From contig MFKJ01000003.1 in the NCBI GenBank assembly GCA_001779535.1, forward strand, positions 1 through 36,546: a stretch of DNA of 36,546 nt, in the 5' to 3' direction. Both the position numbers and the translations under genes were made by a program. The DNA comes from Candidatus Jorgensenbacteria bacterium RIFCSPHIGHO2_02_FULL_45_20 (GTDB lineage: Bacteria > Patescibacteriota > Minisyncoccia > UBA6257 > GWB1-50-10). Below the pieces are notes generated by a model that saw only the letters and a program-made list of their open reading frames with translations, did no database searches and was not told the origin of the DNA. Position 1 is the stretch's first letter; each line of letters starts with the position of its first letter. Shown piece by piece: positions 9,009 to 19,793 of this stretch.

Positions 9009-10250
9009 ATGGACACAAAATCATTAACCGCGGCCATCAATCAGATTGCCTCGGAGAAGGGAATATCTCCGGATAAGGTTCTCGCGGCCGTTGAGGTGGC
9101 GATAGCGGTTGCTTATAAAAGGGAGTATAGAAAAAAAACCGAAGTAATCCGCGCCAAATTCGATTTGACTACGGGCGGTATGAATTTCTTCCAGGTCAAG
9201 ACCGTGGTGTCTCCGGATGAGGTGCGGGTAGTAAACGACGCGGAACAAGGTGAATACGAAGAGGAAAAAGGAACCGCGTTAGCGGAAAACAGCGAGGATG
9301 AATCGCTTTTGCCGCGCTATAATTCAGACAAACATATCTTTTTGGAAGAGGCGAAAAAGATAAAACCGGACACAGTGCCAGGAGAAGAAATGGATTTTCC
9401 GCTCGAATCACACGACGATTTCGGAAGAATAGCGGCGCAGACGGCAAAACAAGTCGTGCTTCAAAGTATCAGGGAAGCGGAAAGAAAATCCATACAACAG
9501 GAATTCGTGGGCAAAGAAAGCGAGGTCGTAAGCGGCATTATTCAGCGCTTCGAGAGGGGAAATGTTTACGTTGATTTGGGACGCGCCGTGGGAATCATGT
9601 TCCCGAACGAAAGCATTCCGAGCGAACACTACCGCGTTGGGCAGAGAATGAAGTTTTTCGTACTCGCGGTTCAGGACGATCCGAGGCGTCCGGGAATAGT
9701 GCTTTCGCGCGCGCATCCGAAATTTATCGTTAAACTTTTCGAAACCGAGATTCCGGAAATGGCGGAGGGCGTTGTTGAAATAAAAAACGTAACCCGTGAG
9801 CCGGGAAGCCGCGCCAAAGTCGCGGTTGCCTCGAATAACGAAAGCGTTGACCCCGTAGGCTCGGCCGTAGGCCAGCGCGGTATGAGAGTTATGGCGGTTA
9901 CGAATGAACTGGGTAATGAAAAAGTGGATATCGTCGAATGGTCCGAAGATCCGGAAAATTTCATAGCGAGTTCTCTTTCTCCGGCCAAAGTGAAATCGGT
10001 TGAACTGCTCGCGCGCCGCGAGGCCCGCGTGATTGTCGCCGAAGACCAACTGTCGCTTGCGATAGGAAAAGGAGGGCAGAACGTGCGCCTTGCGGCAAAG
10101 CTCACCGGATGGAAAATAGACGTGCGTTCGCAATCGAATCCCGACGAGGTACAGGAAGGAGGAGTAGCGACCGCGCCGGCGTCTACTGAAACCGTAACGC
10201 CACATGAAGGTTCTTCGGAAACGACAGAAAATAAAAACGTCAAAGAATAA
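9009..10250 (+). CDS. nusA: Transcription termination/antitermination factor NusA
   Basis: S1 domain ([26 protein letters not shown]), KH domains ([37 protein letters not shown]). Confidence 0.96.
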   Translation: MDTKSLTAAINQIASEKGISPDKVLAAVEVAIAVAYKREYRKKTEVIRAKFDLTTGGMNFFQVKTVVSPDEVRVVNDAEQGEYEEEKGTALAENSEDESLLPRYNSDKHIFLEEAKKIKPDTVPGEEMDFPLESHDDFGRIAAQTAKQVVLQSIREAERKSIQQEFVGKESEVVSGIIQRFERGNVYVDLGRAVGIMFPNESIPSEHYRVGQRMKFFVLAVQDDPRRPGIVLSRAHPKFIVKLFETEIPEMAEGVVEIKNVTREPGSRAKVAVASNNESVDPVGSAVGQRGMRVMAVTNELGNEKVDIVEWSEDPENFIASSLSPAKVKSVELLARREARVIVAEDQLSLAIGKGGQNVRLAAKLTGWKIDVRSQSNPDEVQEGGVATAPASTETVTPHEGSSETTENKNVKE

Positions 10251-10263
10251 TTTTTCAATACCT

Positions 10264-12237
10264 ATGCATTATTTAATTTTTGTTCCGGTTTGCGTAGCGA
10301 TTTTATACGCGGGGTATCTTATCAAGTGGCTTTCAAAACAGTCGTCCGGTAACGACAGAATGGTTGAAATTTCAAAAGCCATTCAGGCGGGGTCCAGGGC
10401 GTATCTTGACCGCCAATATAAAACGGTGGGTATCGTGGCGGCGGCTCTTTTCGTTTTGATAGCGATATTTTTGGGTTGGGTTACGGCGCTGGGATTTTTA
10501 GTCGGCTCGGTTATGTCGGCTGTGGCGGGATACATAGGAATGAATGTTTCGGTGAGGGCAAACTCAAAAACGGCGGAAGCCGCGAGAGGCGGTCTTAAGC
10601 CGGCGCTTTCGCTTGCGTTCAAAGCAGGGGCCGTAACGGGGCTTCTTGTCGTAGCGCTGGGTCTGCTCGCGGTCGCCGGATTTTATTTCCTGTCCGGGGC
10701 GCAGACAGGAGCGCTTGTGGGACTCGGGTTTGGCGCGAGCTTAATTTCTATTTTCGCGCGTCTCGGCGGAGGAATTTTCACCAAAGCGGCCGATGTCGGA
10801 ACGGATATCGTCGGGAAAATAGAAGCAGGGATACCGGAAGACGACCCGAGAAACCCTGGAGTCATAGCCGACAACGTTGGCGACAATGTGGGCGACTGCG
10901 CGGGAATGGCGGCAGACCTTTTTGAAACGTACGCGGTAACCCTGGCCGCTTCCATAATCATTGGCGCGGCGGCAACTTATTCCGGAATCAATCTCCTGTT
11001 TCCGTTTATCATCGGCGGGCTTGCGATTATCGCATCCGTCATCGGAATATTTTTCGTCAAACTCGGCAAGAGCGGGGATATTATGAAGGCGCTGTACCGC
11101 GGACTTGTCGCGTCGCTTGTCGCGTCGGCGGTGCTGTTTTTTATAACGTCAAAAATATATTTCGGCGCGGGCTATATAAAAATATTTATACCCGCATTGA
11201 TAGGACTCGCGGTAACGGTGTTGATGGTTGTAATAACCGATTACTACACAGCCAAAAAGTACCGTCCGGTAAAAAGCATAGCCGAGGCGTCGAATTCCGG
11301 GCACGGCACTAACGTAATTTTGGGGCTTTCCGTGGGGATGGAAGCCACATTCGCTCCGATAATAGTTATTGTTCTCGGGATACTTGGCGCGTACGCAACC
11401 TCCGGAATATACGGCGTAGCGATAGCGGCAGTATCAATGCTTTCGGTTTCGGGGATGATAGTCGCGATTGATTCGTTCGGACCGGTAACGGATAACGCGG
11501 GCGGAATAGCGGAGATGTCGAACGCGCCGGAGGACGTAAGAAAAATCACGGACGCGCTGGACGCGGTGGGGAATACCACGAAAGCGGTAACGAAAGGATA
11601 CGCGATAGCTTCAGCCGGGTTCGCGGCGCTCGTTCTTTTTGCCGGATACGCCGAGGGCTTTTTAGTAAAAGGCGGGAGCGTAAATTTTGACCTTCAAGAC
11701 CCGTATGTTTTAATAGGGCTTTTTATCGGCGGAGCCGTACCGTATCTTTTCGGGTCTATGGTTATGAAATCAGTCGGAAAAGCGGCGGGAACCATAGTTA
11801 CCGAGATAAGAAGGCAATTCAGGGAAATAAAAGGAATTATGGACGGAACGGCGAAGCCGGAATACGGTAAGGCGGTGGATATAGTCACGAAAGCCGCGCT
11901 TCGTGAAATGATTGTGCCGGCGATTTTGCCTATCGCGGCGGTTTTGATAGTCGGGTTCGCGCTTGGATACAAAGCCCTCGGGGGGCTACTTATTGGAACG
12001 ATTATATCCGGACTTTTTGTGGCGCTTTCAATGACCTCGGGCGGAGCGGCATGGGACAACGCGAAAAAATACATTGAAGACGGCAATTTCGGCGGTAAGG
12101 GTTCGGACGCGCACAAAGCGGCAATTACGGGAGACACGGTTGGCGACCCCTATAAGGACACGGCAGGCCCTGCGATAAATCCGCTTATCAAAGTTATAAA
12201 TATAGTTGCCCTGCTTATTGTTCCGTTTTTGCTTTAG
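10264..12237 (+). CDS. hppA: Membrane-bound proton-translocating pyrophosphatase (K+-independent type by motif)
   Basis: [51 protein letters not shown] signature. The track ORF starts inside nusA; ATG at 10264 is the likely start. Confidence 0.95.
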   Translation: MHYLIFVPVCVAILYAGYLIKWLSKQSSGNDRMVEISKAIQAGSRAYLDRQYKTVGIVAAALFVLIAIFLGWVTALGFLVGSVMSAVAGYIGMNVSVRANSKTAEAARGGLKPALSLAFKAGAVTGLLVVALGLLAVAGFYFLSGAQTGALVGLGFGASLISIFARLGGGIFTKAADVGTDIVGKIEAGIPEDDPRNPGVIADNVGDNVGDCAGMAADLFETYAVTLAASIIIGAAATYSGINLLFPFIIGGLAIIASVIGIFFVKLGKSGDIMKALYRGLVASLVASAVLFFITSKIYFGAGYIKIFIPALIGLAVTVLMVVITDYYTAKKYRPVKSIAEASNSGHGTNVILGLSVGMEATFAPIIVIVLGILGAYATSGIYGVAIAAVSMLSVSGMIVAIDSFGPVTDNAGGIAEMSNAPEDVRKITDALDAVGNTTKAVTKGYAIASAGFAALVLFAGYAEGFLVKGGSVNFDLQDPYVLIGLFIGGAVPYLFGSMVMKSVGKAAGTIVTEIRRQFREIKGIMDGTAKPEYGKAVDIVTKAALREMIVPAILPIAAVLIVGFALGYKALGGLLIGTIISGLFVALSMTSGGAAWDNAKKYIEDGNFGGKGSDAHKAAITGDTVGDPYKDTAGPAINPLIKVINIVALLIVPFLL

Positions 12238-12273
12238 GCCATTGCGCGCTTTTACTTGACTCCGCGGTTTTAT

Positions 12274-12753
12274 ATGGAAAAGAAAAATATCATAGATAAA
12301 ATTATCGAAAAACTCGAGAAGGAAATCGAAATTCTTGACGAGGCAGTCGGCTCAATACATCACGCGAGTGTTGAAGCTCCGGGGGCTATGCAGTCGCACA
12401 GCGACACATCGAAATTTCAAAACAAGACATCCGAAGAAAATACAATATTAGCGCTGAATACAAAAAAACAGGAACTCACCGCGATAAAAAATATTCCGGT
12501 TACGGAAAAACCGACCGAAGCGCGGATAGGCGCATGTGTTTTGGTTGACGACAGCGGGATAGAAAAAAGATTTATCATTCTTCCCGGAGGAGCGGGTATA
12601 GAAGCATGGGACAGCGAGACGTTTGACTGCTATACGGCGATAACTCCGGACTCGCCGCTCGGCAAAGCGCTTGTTGGAAAACGCGAAGGGAGTATCGCGA
12701 TGGCAAAAATTGGTTCAAAAGAGAAAAAATTGTCGGTGAAAAAAGTTTGGTGA
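12274..12753 (+). CDS. GreA/GreB-like transcription elongation factor family protein
   Basis: C-terminal ITPDSPLGKALVGKREGSIAM matches the GreA/B C-terminal signature. Confidence 0.75.
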   Translation: MEKKNIIDKIIEKLEKEIEILDEAVGSIHHASVEAPGAMQSHSDTSKFQNKTSEENTILALNTKKQELTAIKNIPVTEKPTEARIGACVLVDDSGIEKRFIILPGGAGIEAWDSETFDCYTAITPDSPLGKALVGKREGSIAMAKIGSKEKKLSVKKVW

Positions 12754-12881
12754 GCTGATATTGACGTAAAATCAGCGTAGTGTTGTGGTATTTTTTGGCT
12801 TGTTATTTTAAGCGTTTGTGTTGTAACCTGAATCGGCAGTTATTTATTTTTAGTAGTACTTTTAAAAGGAGGATTCGTAAT

Positions 12882-13229
12882 ATGCGGAAAGCGATTAGAA
12901 TTCTGATTAAAATCAGAAAATTCATGGTTATTCTGCGACTTCGCCGTAAGGTGGTTGCTCTAAAGGGGGAGCACTCTATTGCAAACCACCCGGGGATGGT
13001 TGAAAAATTTATCTCGGCCTATGTTGGGCGTAGAAAAATACGCATCGATGTGGGTATGAGCCCGGCGATAAGAGATGCCGGTGAGGATATAAAATATCAC
13101 AGCGTAGCGGCGAAAATAATTTCGTTAGACCCTATGCTGATGGGCGTATCGGCCACCGTGGAGATAAATAAGCAAACATATGTTTGCATAATTTATCCTC
13201 TTGGTGGTGCGTATTTGATAAAACAATAG
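12882..13229 (+). CDS. Hypothetical 115-aa protein
   Basis: AGGAGG Shine-Dalgarno at ~12868 before ATG 12882; followed by a terminator. Confidence 0.6.
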   Translation: MRKAIRILIKIRKFMVILRLRRKVVALKGEHSIANHPGMVEKFISAYVGRRKIRIDVGMSPAIRDAGEDIKYHSVAAKIISLDPMLMGVSATVEINKQTYVCIIYPLGGAYLIKQ

Positions 13230-13256
13230 ACCCGCTACAAGCGGGTCTTCAACTTT
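13229..13256. terminator. Terminator between convergent genes
   Basis: GACCCGC-tacaa-GCGGGTC followed by TTCAACTTTT. Confidence 0.65.
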
Positions 13257-13257
13257 T

Positions 13258-13707
13258 CTAATCAATCTTTATCTTCAATTTCTTTGCTTTCCGTTTTTCA
13301 AGCTTCGGCATTCTGACTATCAGAACGCCGTTTTTCAAAACCGCAGTAGAGTGTTCGGAGTCAACTTCAGAGGGGAGTATTATCGAGCGCGAGAACTTGC
13401 CCCAAAAACATTCCTGGTAAAAATAATCCTTGTCGTTTATCTCTTCTTTACGCGCGCGATGGCCGTGTATGGTAATTGACTCGTTGGTTATGTTTATATC
13501 GAGGTCGTCCGGTTCCACGCCCGCGACGGTTGATTGCACGACTATGTCGTTTTCCGTCTGGTACACGTCAACCGTAAGTTGTCCTTCCATTTCACTTTCG
13601 GCGTCAAACGGGTTTAGAGACGACTCAACCGCGATAGGCACCGGCTCGGATTTAACTTTCGCGAGCTCCATAAAAATATCCTTTGAATTTGTTTTATCGT
13701 TATTCAT
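13258..13707 (-). CDS. Hsp20/alpha-crystallin small heat shock protein
   Basis: VDVYQTENDIVVQSTVAGVEPDDLDI...ESITIHGHR...LKNGVLIVRMPK. Confidence 0.93.
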   Translation of the reverse strand: MNNDKTNSKDIFMELAKVKSEPVPIAVESSLNPFDAESEMEGQLTVDVYQTENDIVVQSTVAGVEPDDLDINITNESITIHGHRARKEEINDKDYFYQECFWGKFSRSIILPSEVDSEHSTAVLKNGVLIVRMPKLEKRKAKKLKIKID

Positions 13708-13731
13708 ATTTTAAGTATAACACAGGAACAT

Positions 13732-14439
13732 TTATTTTCCGGCGGAAACCCGGATTGTTTTCAATTTCTCGAAATTCCAGAGGACGATGAATAAAATCAC
13801 GACAAGGAACGCGCTCGGATATATGAGCATATCGGCGTTCTGGAAATAAATAATCAGGCGGTTGAAAAAGGCGTGCACGACCGAAGCGAGAATTATTCCG
13901 AAAACAGCGTAAGCGGCTTCGCGCTTTTTCATTATTCCCTTTGCCCAATAATATCCGGCCATTCCGGAAGCGAGCGTGTGAAGCAATGTAGCTCCGACAA
14001 AGCGTATCAGGGCGGTTTCGGTAAGAGACATAATCGGATTCAGACCTCCTGCCATTATGGAGTTCGTAACCACAAATATGTTTTCGACCGTGGCGAATCC
14101 GAGCGCCGCCGCTATCATATAAATCATGGCGTCAACCGGCTCATCAAACGCCTCGTCTTTTCTCACGGTTTTGTACGCCGCTAAGAATTTAAACAACTCT
14201 TCCGCGAAAGCGAATAGCAGAAGAAAAACAAAATAATTTTCCTGTTTGCTTGAAATAGCGTTTTGAACGGCGTACTGGATGATAAAAACAATTGCGCTCA
14301 CGAATACTCCCGCGCTGAAGGCAAAAACCAGCATCCGTTTCGGTTCCGGGTGGCGGTCTTCCTTCTGAAATATGAAAAGCCACACGAGTGCCGGAACGCA
14401 GGCGGTGAAAAATGCCGTGAAAAATAATAATAAAGTCAT
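13732..14439 (-). CDS. PrsW family intramembrane protease-like protein
   Basis: Multiple TM helices; FAEELFKFLAAY and GFATVENIF motifs. ATGA overlap with the valS stop. Confidence 0.85.
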   Translation of the reverse strand: MTLLLFFTAFFTACVPALVWLFIFQKEDRHPEPKRMLVFAFSAGVFVSAIVFIIQYAVQNAISSKQENYFVFLLLFAFAEELFKFLAAYKTVRKDEAFDEPVDAMIYMIAAALGFATVENIFVVTNSIMAGGLNPIMSLTETALIRFVGATLLHTLASGMAGYYWAKGIMKKREAAYAVFGIILASVVHAFFNRLIIYFQNADMLIYPSAFLVVILFIVLWNFEKLKTIRVSAGK

Positions 14440-16697
14440 GAATTTTCCTGAATATTTTCAACCATCAAAAACTCTTTTTTGTCCGTAATAGATAAACGCT
14501 GGTAAATTTCTTCTGTTACGAACGGCACAAAAGGGTGTAGGAGCTTGAGCGATTCCAAAAAAACAAAAGACAAAACCGAAACGGTGAATTTTGCCGTTGA
14601 ATTGCTTTCTGTTTGTAGTTTCGCGGATTCTATGTATGAATCGCAAAAATCATGCCAGAAAAAGTCGTAGAGTTCGTGAAGCACTTTTGAAAACTCAAAT
14701 GATTCAATGCCGCGAGCCGAACTTGTCTTTGCGCGCATAAGGGAATCCATTATTTTTTTGTCCGCCTCCGTGCGCGCCTCCGGCTCCCGGGCGGCGGATA
14801 CGGGAAAATCACCGATTTTTTGGGAAACAAACCTGCCGGCATTCCATATTTTGTTCAGAAATTTTCTTCCGGCGGCAACCGCGCTCTCGTCCCACCGGAT
14901 ATCCTGTCCGCTTGCCTGCCATATCACGCCGAACCGAGTCGCGTCCGCCCCGTATTCATTTATGTATTTTAACGGGTCTATGCCCGTGCCGAGCGATTTC
15001 GACATCCGCTTTCCGTCTTTGGTCAAAACCGTTCCATGAACCAGTATGTTTTTAAATGGAACGGCTCCCATAAACTCGATTCCGGAAAATATCATTCGTG
15101 TGTCCCAAAGATTCAAAATGTCGCGCGCGTTCGCGACAAGGTCTCCGGGATAATAATTTTTTCTGTCTTTTTCCGACAGTCCCGCGAACGGCCAGAGCGC
15201 CGACGAAAACCAGGTATCTAATACATCAGGGGATTGTTCCATTTCGCAATTTTTACAAAACGGACACTCTTTCGGTTTTTCTATTGAAACAACGAAGTTA
15301 TCCGCGTTTTGGATTTTGTTATTTGAATTTTGAGCTTGTTTAGAAATTAGAACTTCGGATTTTGAAACTTCTTCCTGTTTATTTTTACAAAAATAAACAG
15401 GAAGCCGGTGCCCCCACCATATTTGGCGCGAAACCGTCCAATCCCTTATATTTTCGAGCCACGCGGTATACGGTTTTTCGAAATTTTCGGGGTTTATTTT
15501 TACACTCCCGCTTTTTACCGCATCAAGCGCGGTTTTCGCAAGCGGCTCCATTTTAAGGAACCATTGCTTTGAAGGAATCGGCTCTATAGCGTGAGCGCAT
15601 CTGTAGCACACGGAAACGTTATGAACATACAGCTCTTCTTTTTGAAGAAGGCCGGTCGCTTTCAAGTCCTCGACAATTTTCGCGCGGGCATCCGAGGTTT
15701 TCATTCCCGCGTATTTGCCGGCTAATTCATTCATCCGTCCGCGTTCGTCTATAACTTGGACAAGCGGAAGGTTGTGGCGCGAACCGATTTCAAAATCGGT
15801 GAGATCGTGCGCGGGGGTTACTTTAACGACTCCGGTGCCGAATTCGACATCCACCGCCTCGTCGGCTACAACTGATATTTTGTTTTTCTTCTTTGACGGC
15901 GCGTCAAGAGCGCCTTCGGTGGAAAGGGACTCAATTTCAATTTCCTTGCCGACGTATTTTTCGTATCGCTTGTCGCGCGGATTAACCGCGAGTCCGGTGT
16001 CTCCGAATTTTGTTTCCGGGCGCGTCGTGGCAAGCGTGAACGGACCGTAGGTTATGTAATAAAGCGTGGTTGTTTCTTCTTTGTATTCGAGTTCAAGATC
16101 GGACAAGCTTGTTTCACACCTCGGACACCAGCTCACTGTGCGATATCCGCGGTATAAGAGTCCCTTTTTGTAGTAACGGACGAATGCCCCGAGCACGTCT
16201 TTCGAATATGCTTCGTCCATAGTGAATCGCGTTCTTGACCAGTCGCAGGAGATGCCAAGTTTTTTCAATTGTTCGTAGATGATTCCGCCGTATTCTTTTT
16301 TCCATTCCCATACCCTTTGTGTAAACTTTTCACGTCCAAGTTCAAAACGGCTGGTATTTTCTTTTTTAAGCTGTTTTTCCACGACGTACTGGGTTGCTAT
16401 TCCGGCGTGGTCCGTGCCGGGAAGCCACAATGTACGGAAACCCTTCATTCTGTAATGGCGGATAAGAATGTCCGGAGCCGTATTATCAAGAACGTGCCCT
16501 ATATGAAGCGTGCCTGTGATGTTAGGCAGAGGCATATAAACCACGTATTTTTTTTGAGTATCGCTATCGGGTTTGGTACCCGCCAACCCGGCTAACTTGT
16601 CCGGATTAAAATAACCGGATTCTTCCCATTGTTTGTATACGCGTGCTTCAGTATCCTTTGGATTGTAAGCTCCTGAAATTGGTTCCATAAATTCCAT
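14436..16697 (-). CDS. valS: Valyl-tRNA synthetase
   Basis: PLPNITGTLHIGHVLDNT, WLPGTDHAGIATQ, GKRMSKSLGTG. Track ORF runs to 16805; MEFMEPISG at 16697 (or 16688) is the more plausible start. Confidence 0.95.
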   Translation of the reverse strand: MEFMEPISGAYNPKDTEARVYKQWEESGYFNPDKLAGLAGTKPDSDTQKKYVVYMPLPNITGTLHIGHVLDNTAPDILIRHYRMKGFRTLWLPGTDHAGIATQYVVEKQLKKENTSRFELGREKFTQRVWEWKKEYGGIIYEQLKKLGISCDWSRTRFTMDEAYSKDVLGAFVRYYKKGLLYRGYRTVSWCPRCETSLSDLELEYKEETTTLYYITYGPFTLATTRPETKFGDTGLAVNPRDKRYEKYVGKEIEIESLSTEGALDAPSKKKNKISVVADEAVDVEFGTGVVKVTPAHDLTDFEIGSRHNLPLVQVIDERGRMNELAGKYAGMKTSDARAKIVEDLKATGLLQKEELYVHNVSVCYRCAHAIEPIPSKQWFLKMEPLAKTALDAVKSGSVKINPENFEKPYTAWLENIRDWTVSRQIWWGHRLPVYFCKNKQEEVSKSEVLISKQAQNSNNKIQNADNFVVSIEKPKECPFCKNCEMEQSPDVLDTWFSSALWPFAGLSEKDRKNYYPGDLVANARDILNLWDTRMIFSGIEFMGAVPFKNILVHGTVLTKDGKRMSKSLGTGIDPLKYINEYGADATRFGVIWQASGQDIRWDESAVAAGRKFLNKIWNAGRFVSQKIGDFPVSAAREPEARTEADKKIMDSLMRAKTSSARGIESFEFSKVLHELYDFFWHDFCDSYIESAKLQTESNSTAKFTVSVLSFVFLESLKLLHPFVPFVTEEIYQRLSITDKKEFLMVENIQENS

Positions 16698-16777
16698 TAT
16701 ATCCGCATATGGGGCAAGAAATGAAGATGCCTGACCTGCCTTGCGCGACGGCAAGGCAAAATGGTATAGGTGAATCA

Positions 16778-17830
16778 ATGAGAATACTTGGAATCGAAAC
16801 ATCATGTGATGAAACCGCTATAGCGCTCGTGGATGCGTTCGGGCGCTTGCGCGCTCCGCGCTTCAAAATTATCGTTGCGGAGATTTCTTCGCAGATAGAA
16901 GTCCACAGGCCGTTTGGCGGGGTTGTGCCGAATTTAGCCAAAAGAGAGCACCTGAAAAACATCCCGTTTTTGTATCAGAATATTATTCGAAATTCAATCC
17001 ATGAACCGGCGGACGAAATTCAAAATTCTTTGGATGCCATAGCCGTTACAGTCGGACCCGGACTTGAACCGGCGCTCTGGACGGGAATAAATTTCGCTAA
17101 AGACCTGTACGAAAAACTGAAAAAAGAAAACAAGAATCTGAAAATCATCGGAGTCAATCACCTGGAGGGACATCTTTTCAGCTTTTTATTGCCTCAAAAG
17201 GCAAAAAACATAAAACTCAAAAATGTTTTTCCTGCAGTTGCGCTGATTGTCTCCGGAGGACACACGATTCTTCTTAAAATGGATTCGCTCGAAAAGTGGA
17301 AAAAAATAGGGGAGACGAAAGATGATGCCGTAGGCGAGTCGTTTGATAAAGTAGCAAAGATGCTCGAGCTTCCGTATCCGGGTGGGCCTGAAATAGAGCT
17401 CCTCGCGGCGAAAGGCGACTGCCGAGCGATACTCTTCCCTCGTCCGATGATAAATTCGAAAAATTACGATTTCAGTTTTTCCGGCTTGAAAACATCGGTT
17501 TTATATTATACGCGCGATCATAAAAACGCGCGTAAGGCGGATGTCGCCGCGAGTTTTGAAGAAGCCGCCCTTGACGCGCTTGTGAAAAAAACCGGACGCG
17601 CGGCGAAAGAATTCGCCGCGCGAAGCATTCTCCTTTCCGGCGGAGTCGCCGCAAACAAAAAACTCCACCTTAAATTAAAAGCCGTAAGCCGCGAATTACA
17701 CGTTAATTTTTTCGCCCCTCCTATAAAATTCAATACAGACAATGCCGTTATGATAGCGGGCGCGGGGTATATGGCGCACCTCCGGAAGAAAAACAGGCGG
17801 CTTACGGCTAACGGTAGCTTGGACATATAA
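16778..17830 (+). CDS. tsaD: tRNA N6-threonylcarbamoyladenosine synthase TsaD
   Basis: MRILGIETSCDETAIALVD, VNHLEGHLFS, ALIVSGGHTILL. ATG at 16778 matches the family N-terminus. Confidence 0.95.
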   Translation: MRILGIETSCDETAIALVDAFGRLRAPRFKIIVAEISSQIEVHRPFGGVVPNLAKREHLKNIPFLYQNIIRNSIHEPADEIQNSLDAIAVTVGPGLEPALWTGINFAKDLYEKLKKENKNLKIIGVNHLEGHLFSFLLPQKAKNIKLKNVFPAVALIVSGGHTILLKMDSLEKWKKIGETKDDAVGESFDKVAKMLELPYPGGPEIELLAAKGDCRAILFPRPMINSKNYDFSFSGLKTSVLYYTRDHKNARKADVAASFEEAALDALVKKTGRAAKEFAARSILLSGGVAANKKLHLKLKAVSRELHVNFFAPPIKFNTDNAVMIAGAGYMAHLRKKNRRLTANGSLDI

Positions 17831-17892
17831 CGCGCATATAAATACTGCGCGGCTTGCGGCGCGGCGCGTCTCTCTGATATATTTCATTACGT

Positions 17893-18285
17893 ATGATACA
17901 GCCGCTTTTTATATTGAGTGATTTTACGTTTCTGATATTGAGAATCGTGTTTGGAATTATTGCGGCGCGCTCGGGAATTTCAGTAATTAAGGCGAGCCGC
18001 GGCACGGACGCGAACAATTTCGCTAAAGTTCTCGGAGCGGCGAGCGTCGCGTTCGGAATGTGCGTTGTTTTTGGGTTTCTCACGCAGCTTTTCGCTTTTT
18101 TGTCAGCCGTGTTGTTTGTCGTTTCGTTTTTTATTAAATACCCGTTGGATACCCCCAAACTCCAATTTGTGAAAACGGGAAGCGCCGACTTCATTATTTT
18201 ATTTTTTGCCGCGGCGCTCGTCATTATGTCCGTGGGCGGCGGGGCATTAACCGCCGACAAGTTTTTCAGGATATTCCTTTACTGA
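17893..18285 (+). CDS. DoxX-like small membrane protein
   Basis: Four predicted hydrophobic helices; DoxX-like N-terminal RIVFGIIAARSG. Confidence 0.5.
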   Translation: MIQPLFILSDFTFLILRIVFGIIAARSGISVIKASRGTDANNFAKVLGAASVAFGMCVVFGFLTQLFAFLSAVLFVVSFFIKYPLDTPKLQFVKTGSADFIILFFAAALVIMSVGGGALTADKFFRIFLY

Positions 18286-18290
18286 TAAAT

Positions 18291-19790
18291 ATGATAAGAC
18301 GTTTTGCCGAAGCGGCTCCGGGAATAGCGGCGTGGTTCACTCTCTTGGTACTGGTTTTATTTTCGTGGAAATTACCAGTTTGGGTTGTTTTTTTCATCGT
18401 TCTTTACGACCTGTTTTGGTTCCTTAAAATCGTCTATTTATCTTTTTATCTAAGGTACTCATTCAATAAAATGCGTAAGTATATGAAAATTGACTGGAGC
18501 GCTAAACTTGCGAAAGAGAAAGGGGAGGAAAGCAAAAAAATAAAGCATCTTATAATTCTGCCGGCGCTTCATGAGCCGTACGAGACAGTTTTTAGATGTT
18601 TAGACAATTTATCGCGCATGCGGTACCGGCTTAAAGACATGTTTGTAATTTTAGCGCTCGAAGAACGCGGCGGGAGCAAAGATATGGAGGTGGGAAAAAA
18701 AATAGAGGAAAAATTCGGCAACACCTTCGGTAAATTTCTCATAACCATGCATCCGGATAAAATTCCAGGCGAACTAGCCGGCAAAGGCGCGAATGATACT
18801 TGGGCGGCGAAACAAGCGGTCGGAAAAATCATCGACACCGGCGCAATCCCGCGCGAAAACGTTATTGTTTCCACATTCGACATTGATACGATTCCCGGAC
18901 ATGAATACTTCTCGCTTTTAACCTACAAGTTTTTAACTGTCCAGAAGCCGGAACGTTCGAGTTACCAGCCGATTCCGGTTTACACGAATAATTTTTACAA
19001 TGTTCCGGTTTTCGCGCGGCTTGTCGGTTTTTCCGGAATGTTTTGGCAAATAATGCAACAGGGACGGCCGGAACAAAACGTTACTTTTTCTTCGCACTCG
19101 ATGCCTCTCCAGGCGCTTATCGAGGTCGGATATTGGAATAGGGGTATTGTATCTGAAGATTCGCGGATATTTTTCCAATGTCTTTTGCATTACGGCGGCG
19201 ACTGGAAAGTCGAGCCGCTCTTTTATCCTGTTTATATGGACGCGGTGGAAGGGACGGGCTTCTGGAACGCGCTCAGGAATTTGTACAGGCAACAGAGACG
19301 ATGGGCGTGGGGAGTTGAAAACCTTGGGTACATCGCGGAAGAGTTCACTAAAAAGACAGATAAGAAACCAGTTCCGCTAAGACAAAAACTTTTTTGGCTA
19401 TGGCATAATTTCGAAGGCAAATACTCGTGGGCGACAAGTTCTTTTGTGATTTTCTTCTTTGGGTGGCTTCCGAATATACTAGGCGGGGATGCTTTTCAGA
19501 TGACTATATTTTCGTACAATCTTCCGGAATTTACGGGTAACATTATACGTGTGGCGACTATAGGCATAGCATCTTCCGCGTTTTTAAGCATGTTTTTCAT
19601 TCCCGGCAGATCCGGCGGGGTTTCAAAGAAACAGAGATTACTTTATTTATTGCAGTGGGCGCTTACACCGCTTACGCTTATGGCATTCAGCGGCGCCCCG
19701 GCGCTTGATGCTTTAACGAGAACGGTTTTAGGCGGGAAATACAGATTGGGATTCTGGAAAACACCAAAGTCGGTAAATGCGGTAGAATGA
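18291..19790 (+). CDS. Membrane glycosyltransferase, GT2 family, processive-type motifs
   Basis: ILPALHEPYETVFRCLDNL, STFDIDTIPG (DxD), SEDSRIFFQ, YRQQRRWAWG (QxxRW), flanking TM helices. Confidence 0.8.
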   Translation: MIRRFAEAAPGIAAWFTLLVLVLFSWKLPVWVVFFIVLYDLFWFLKIVYLSFYLRYSFNKMRKYMKIDWSAKLAKEKGEESKKIKHLIILPALHEPYETVFRCLDNLSRMRYRLKDMFVILALEERGGSKDMEVGKKIEEKFGNTFGKFLITMHPDKIPGELAGKGANDTWAAKQAVGKIIDTGAIPRENVIVSTFDIDTIPGHEYFSLLTYKFLTVQKPERSSYQPIPVYTNNFYNVPVFARLVGFSGMFWQIMQQGRPEQNVTFSSHSMPLQALIEVGYWNRGIVSEDSRIFFQCLLHYGGDWKVEPLFYPVYMDAVEGTGFWNALRNLYRQQRRWAWGVENLGYIAEEFTKKTDKKPVPLRQKLFWLWHNFEGKYSWATSSFVIFFFGWLPNILGGDAFQMTIFSYNLPEFTGNIIRVATIGIASSAFLSMFFIPGRSGGVSKKQRLLYLLQWALTPLTLMAFSGAPALDALTRTVLGGKYRLGFWKTPKSVNAVE

Positions 19791-19793
19791 AAA

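Noticed and set aside
10204-10263. N-terminal extension of the hppA ORF overlapping nusA
   Set aside because: The extra residues are a frame-shifted reading of the nusA end; MHYLIFVPV at 10264 matches the family start.
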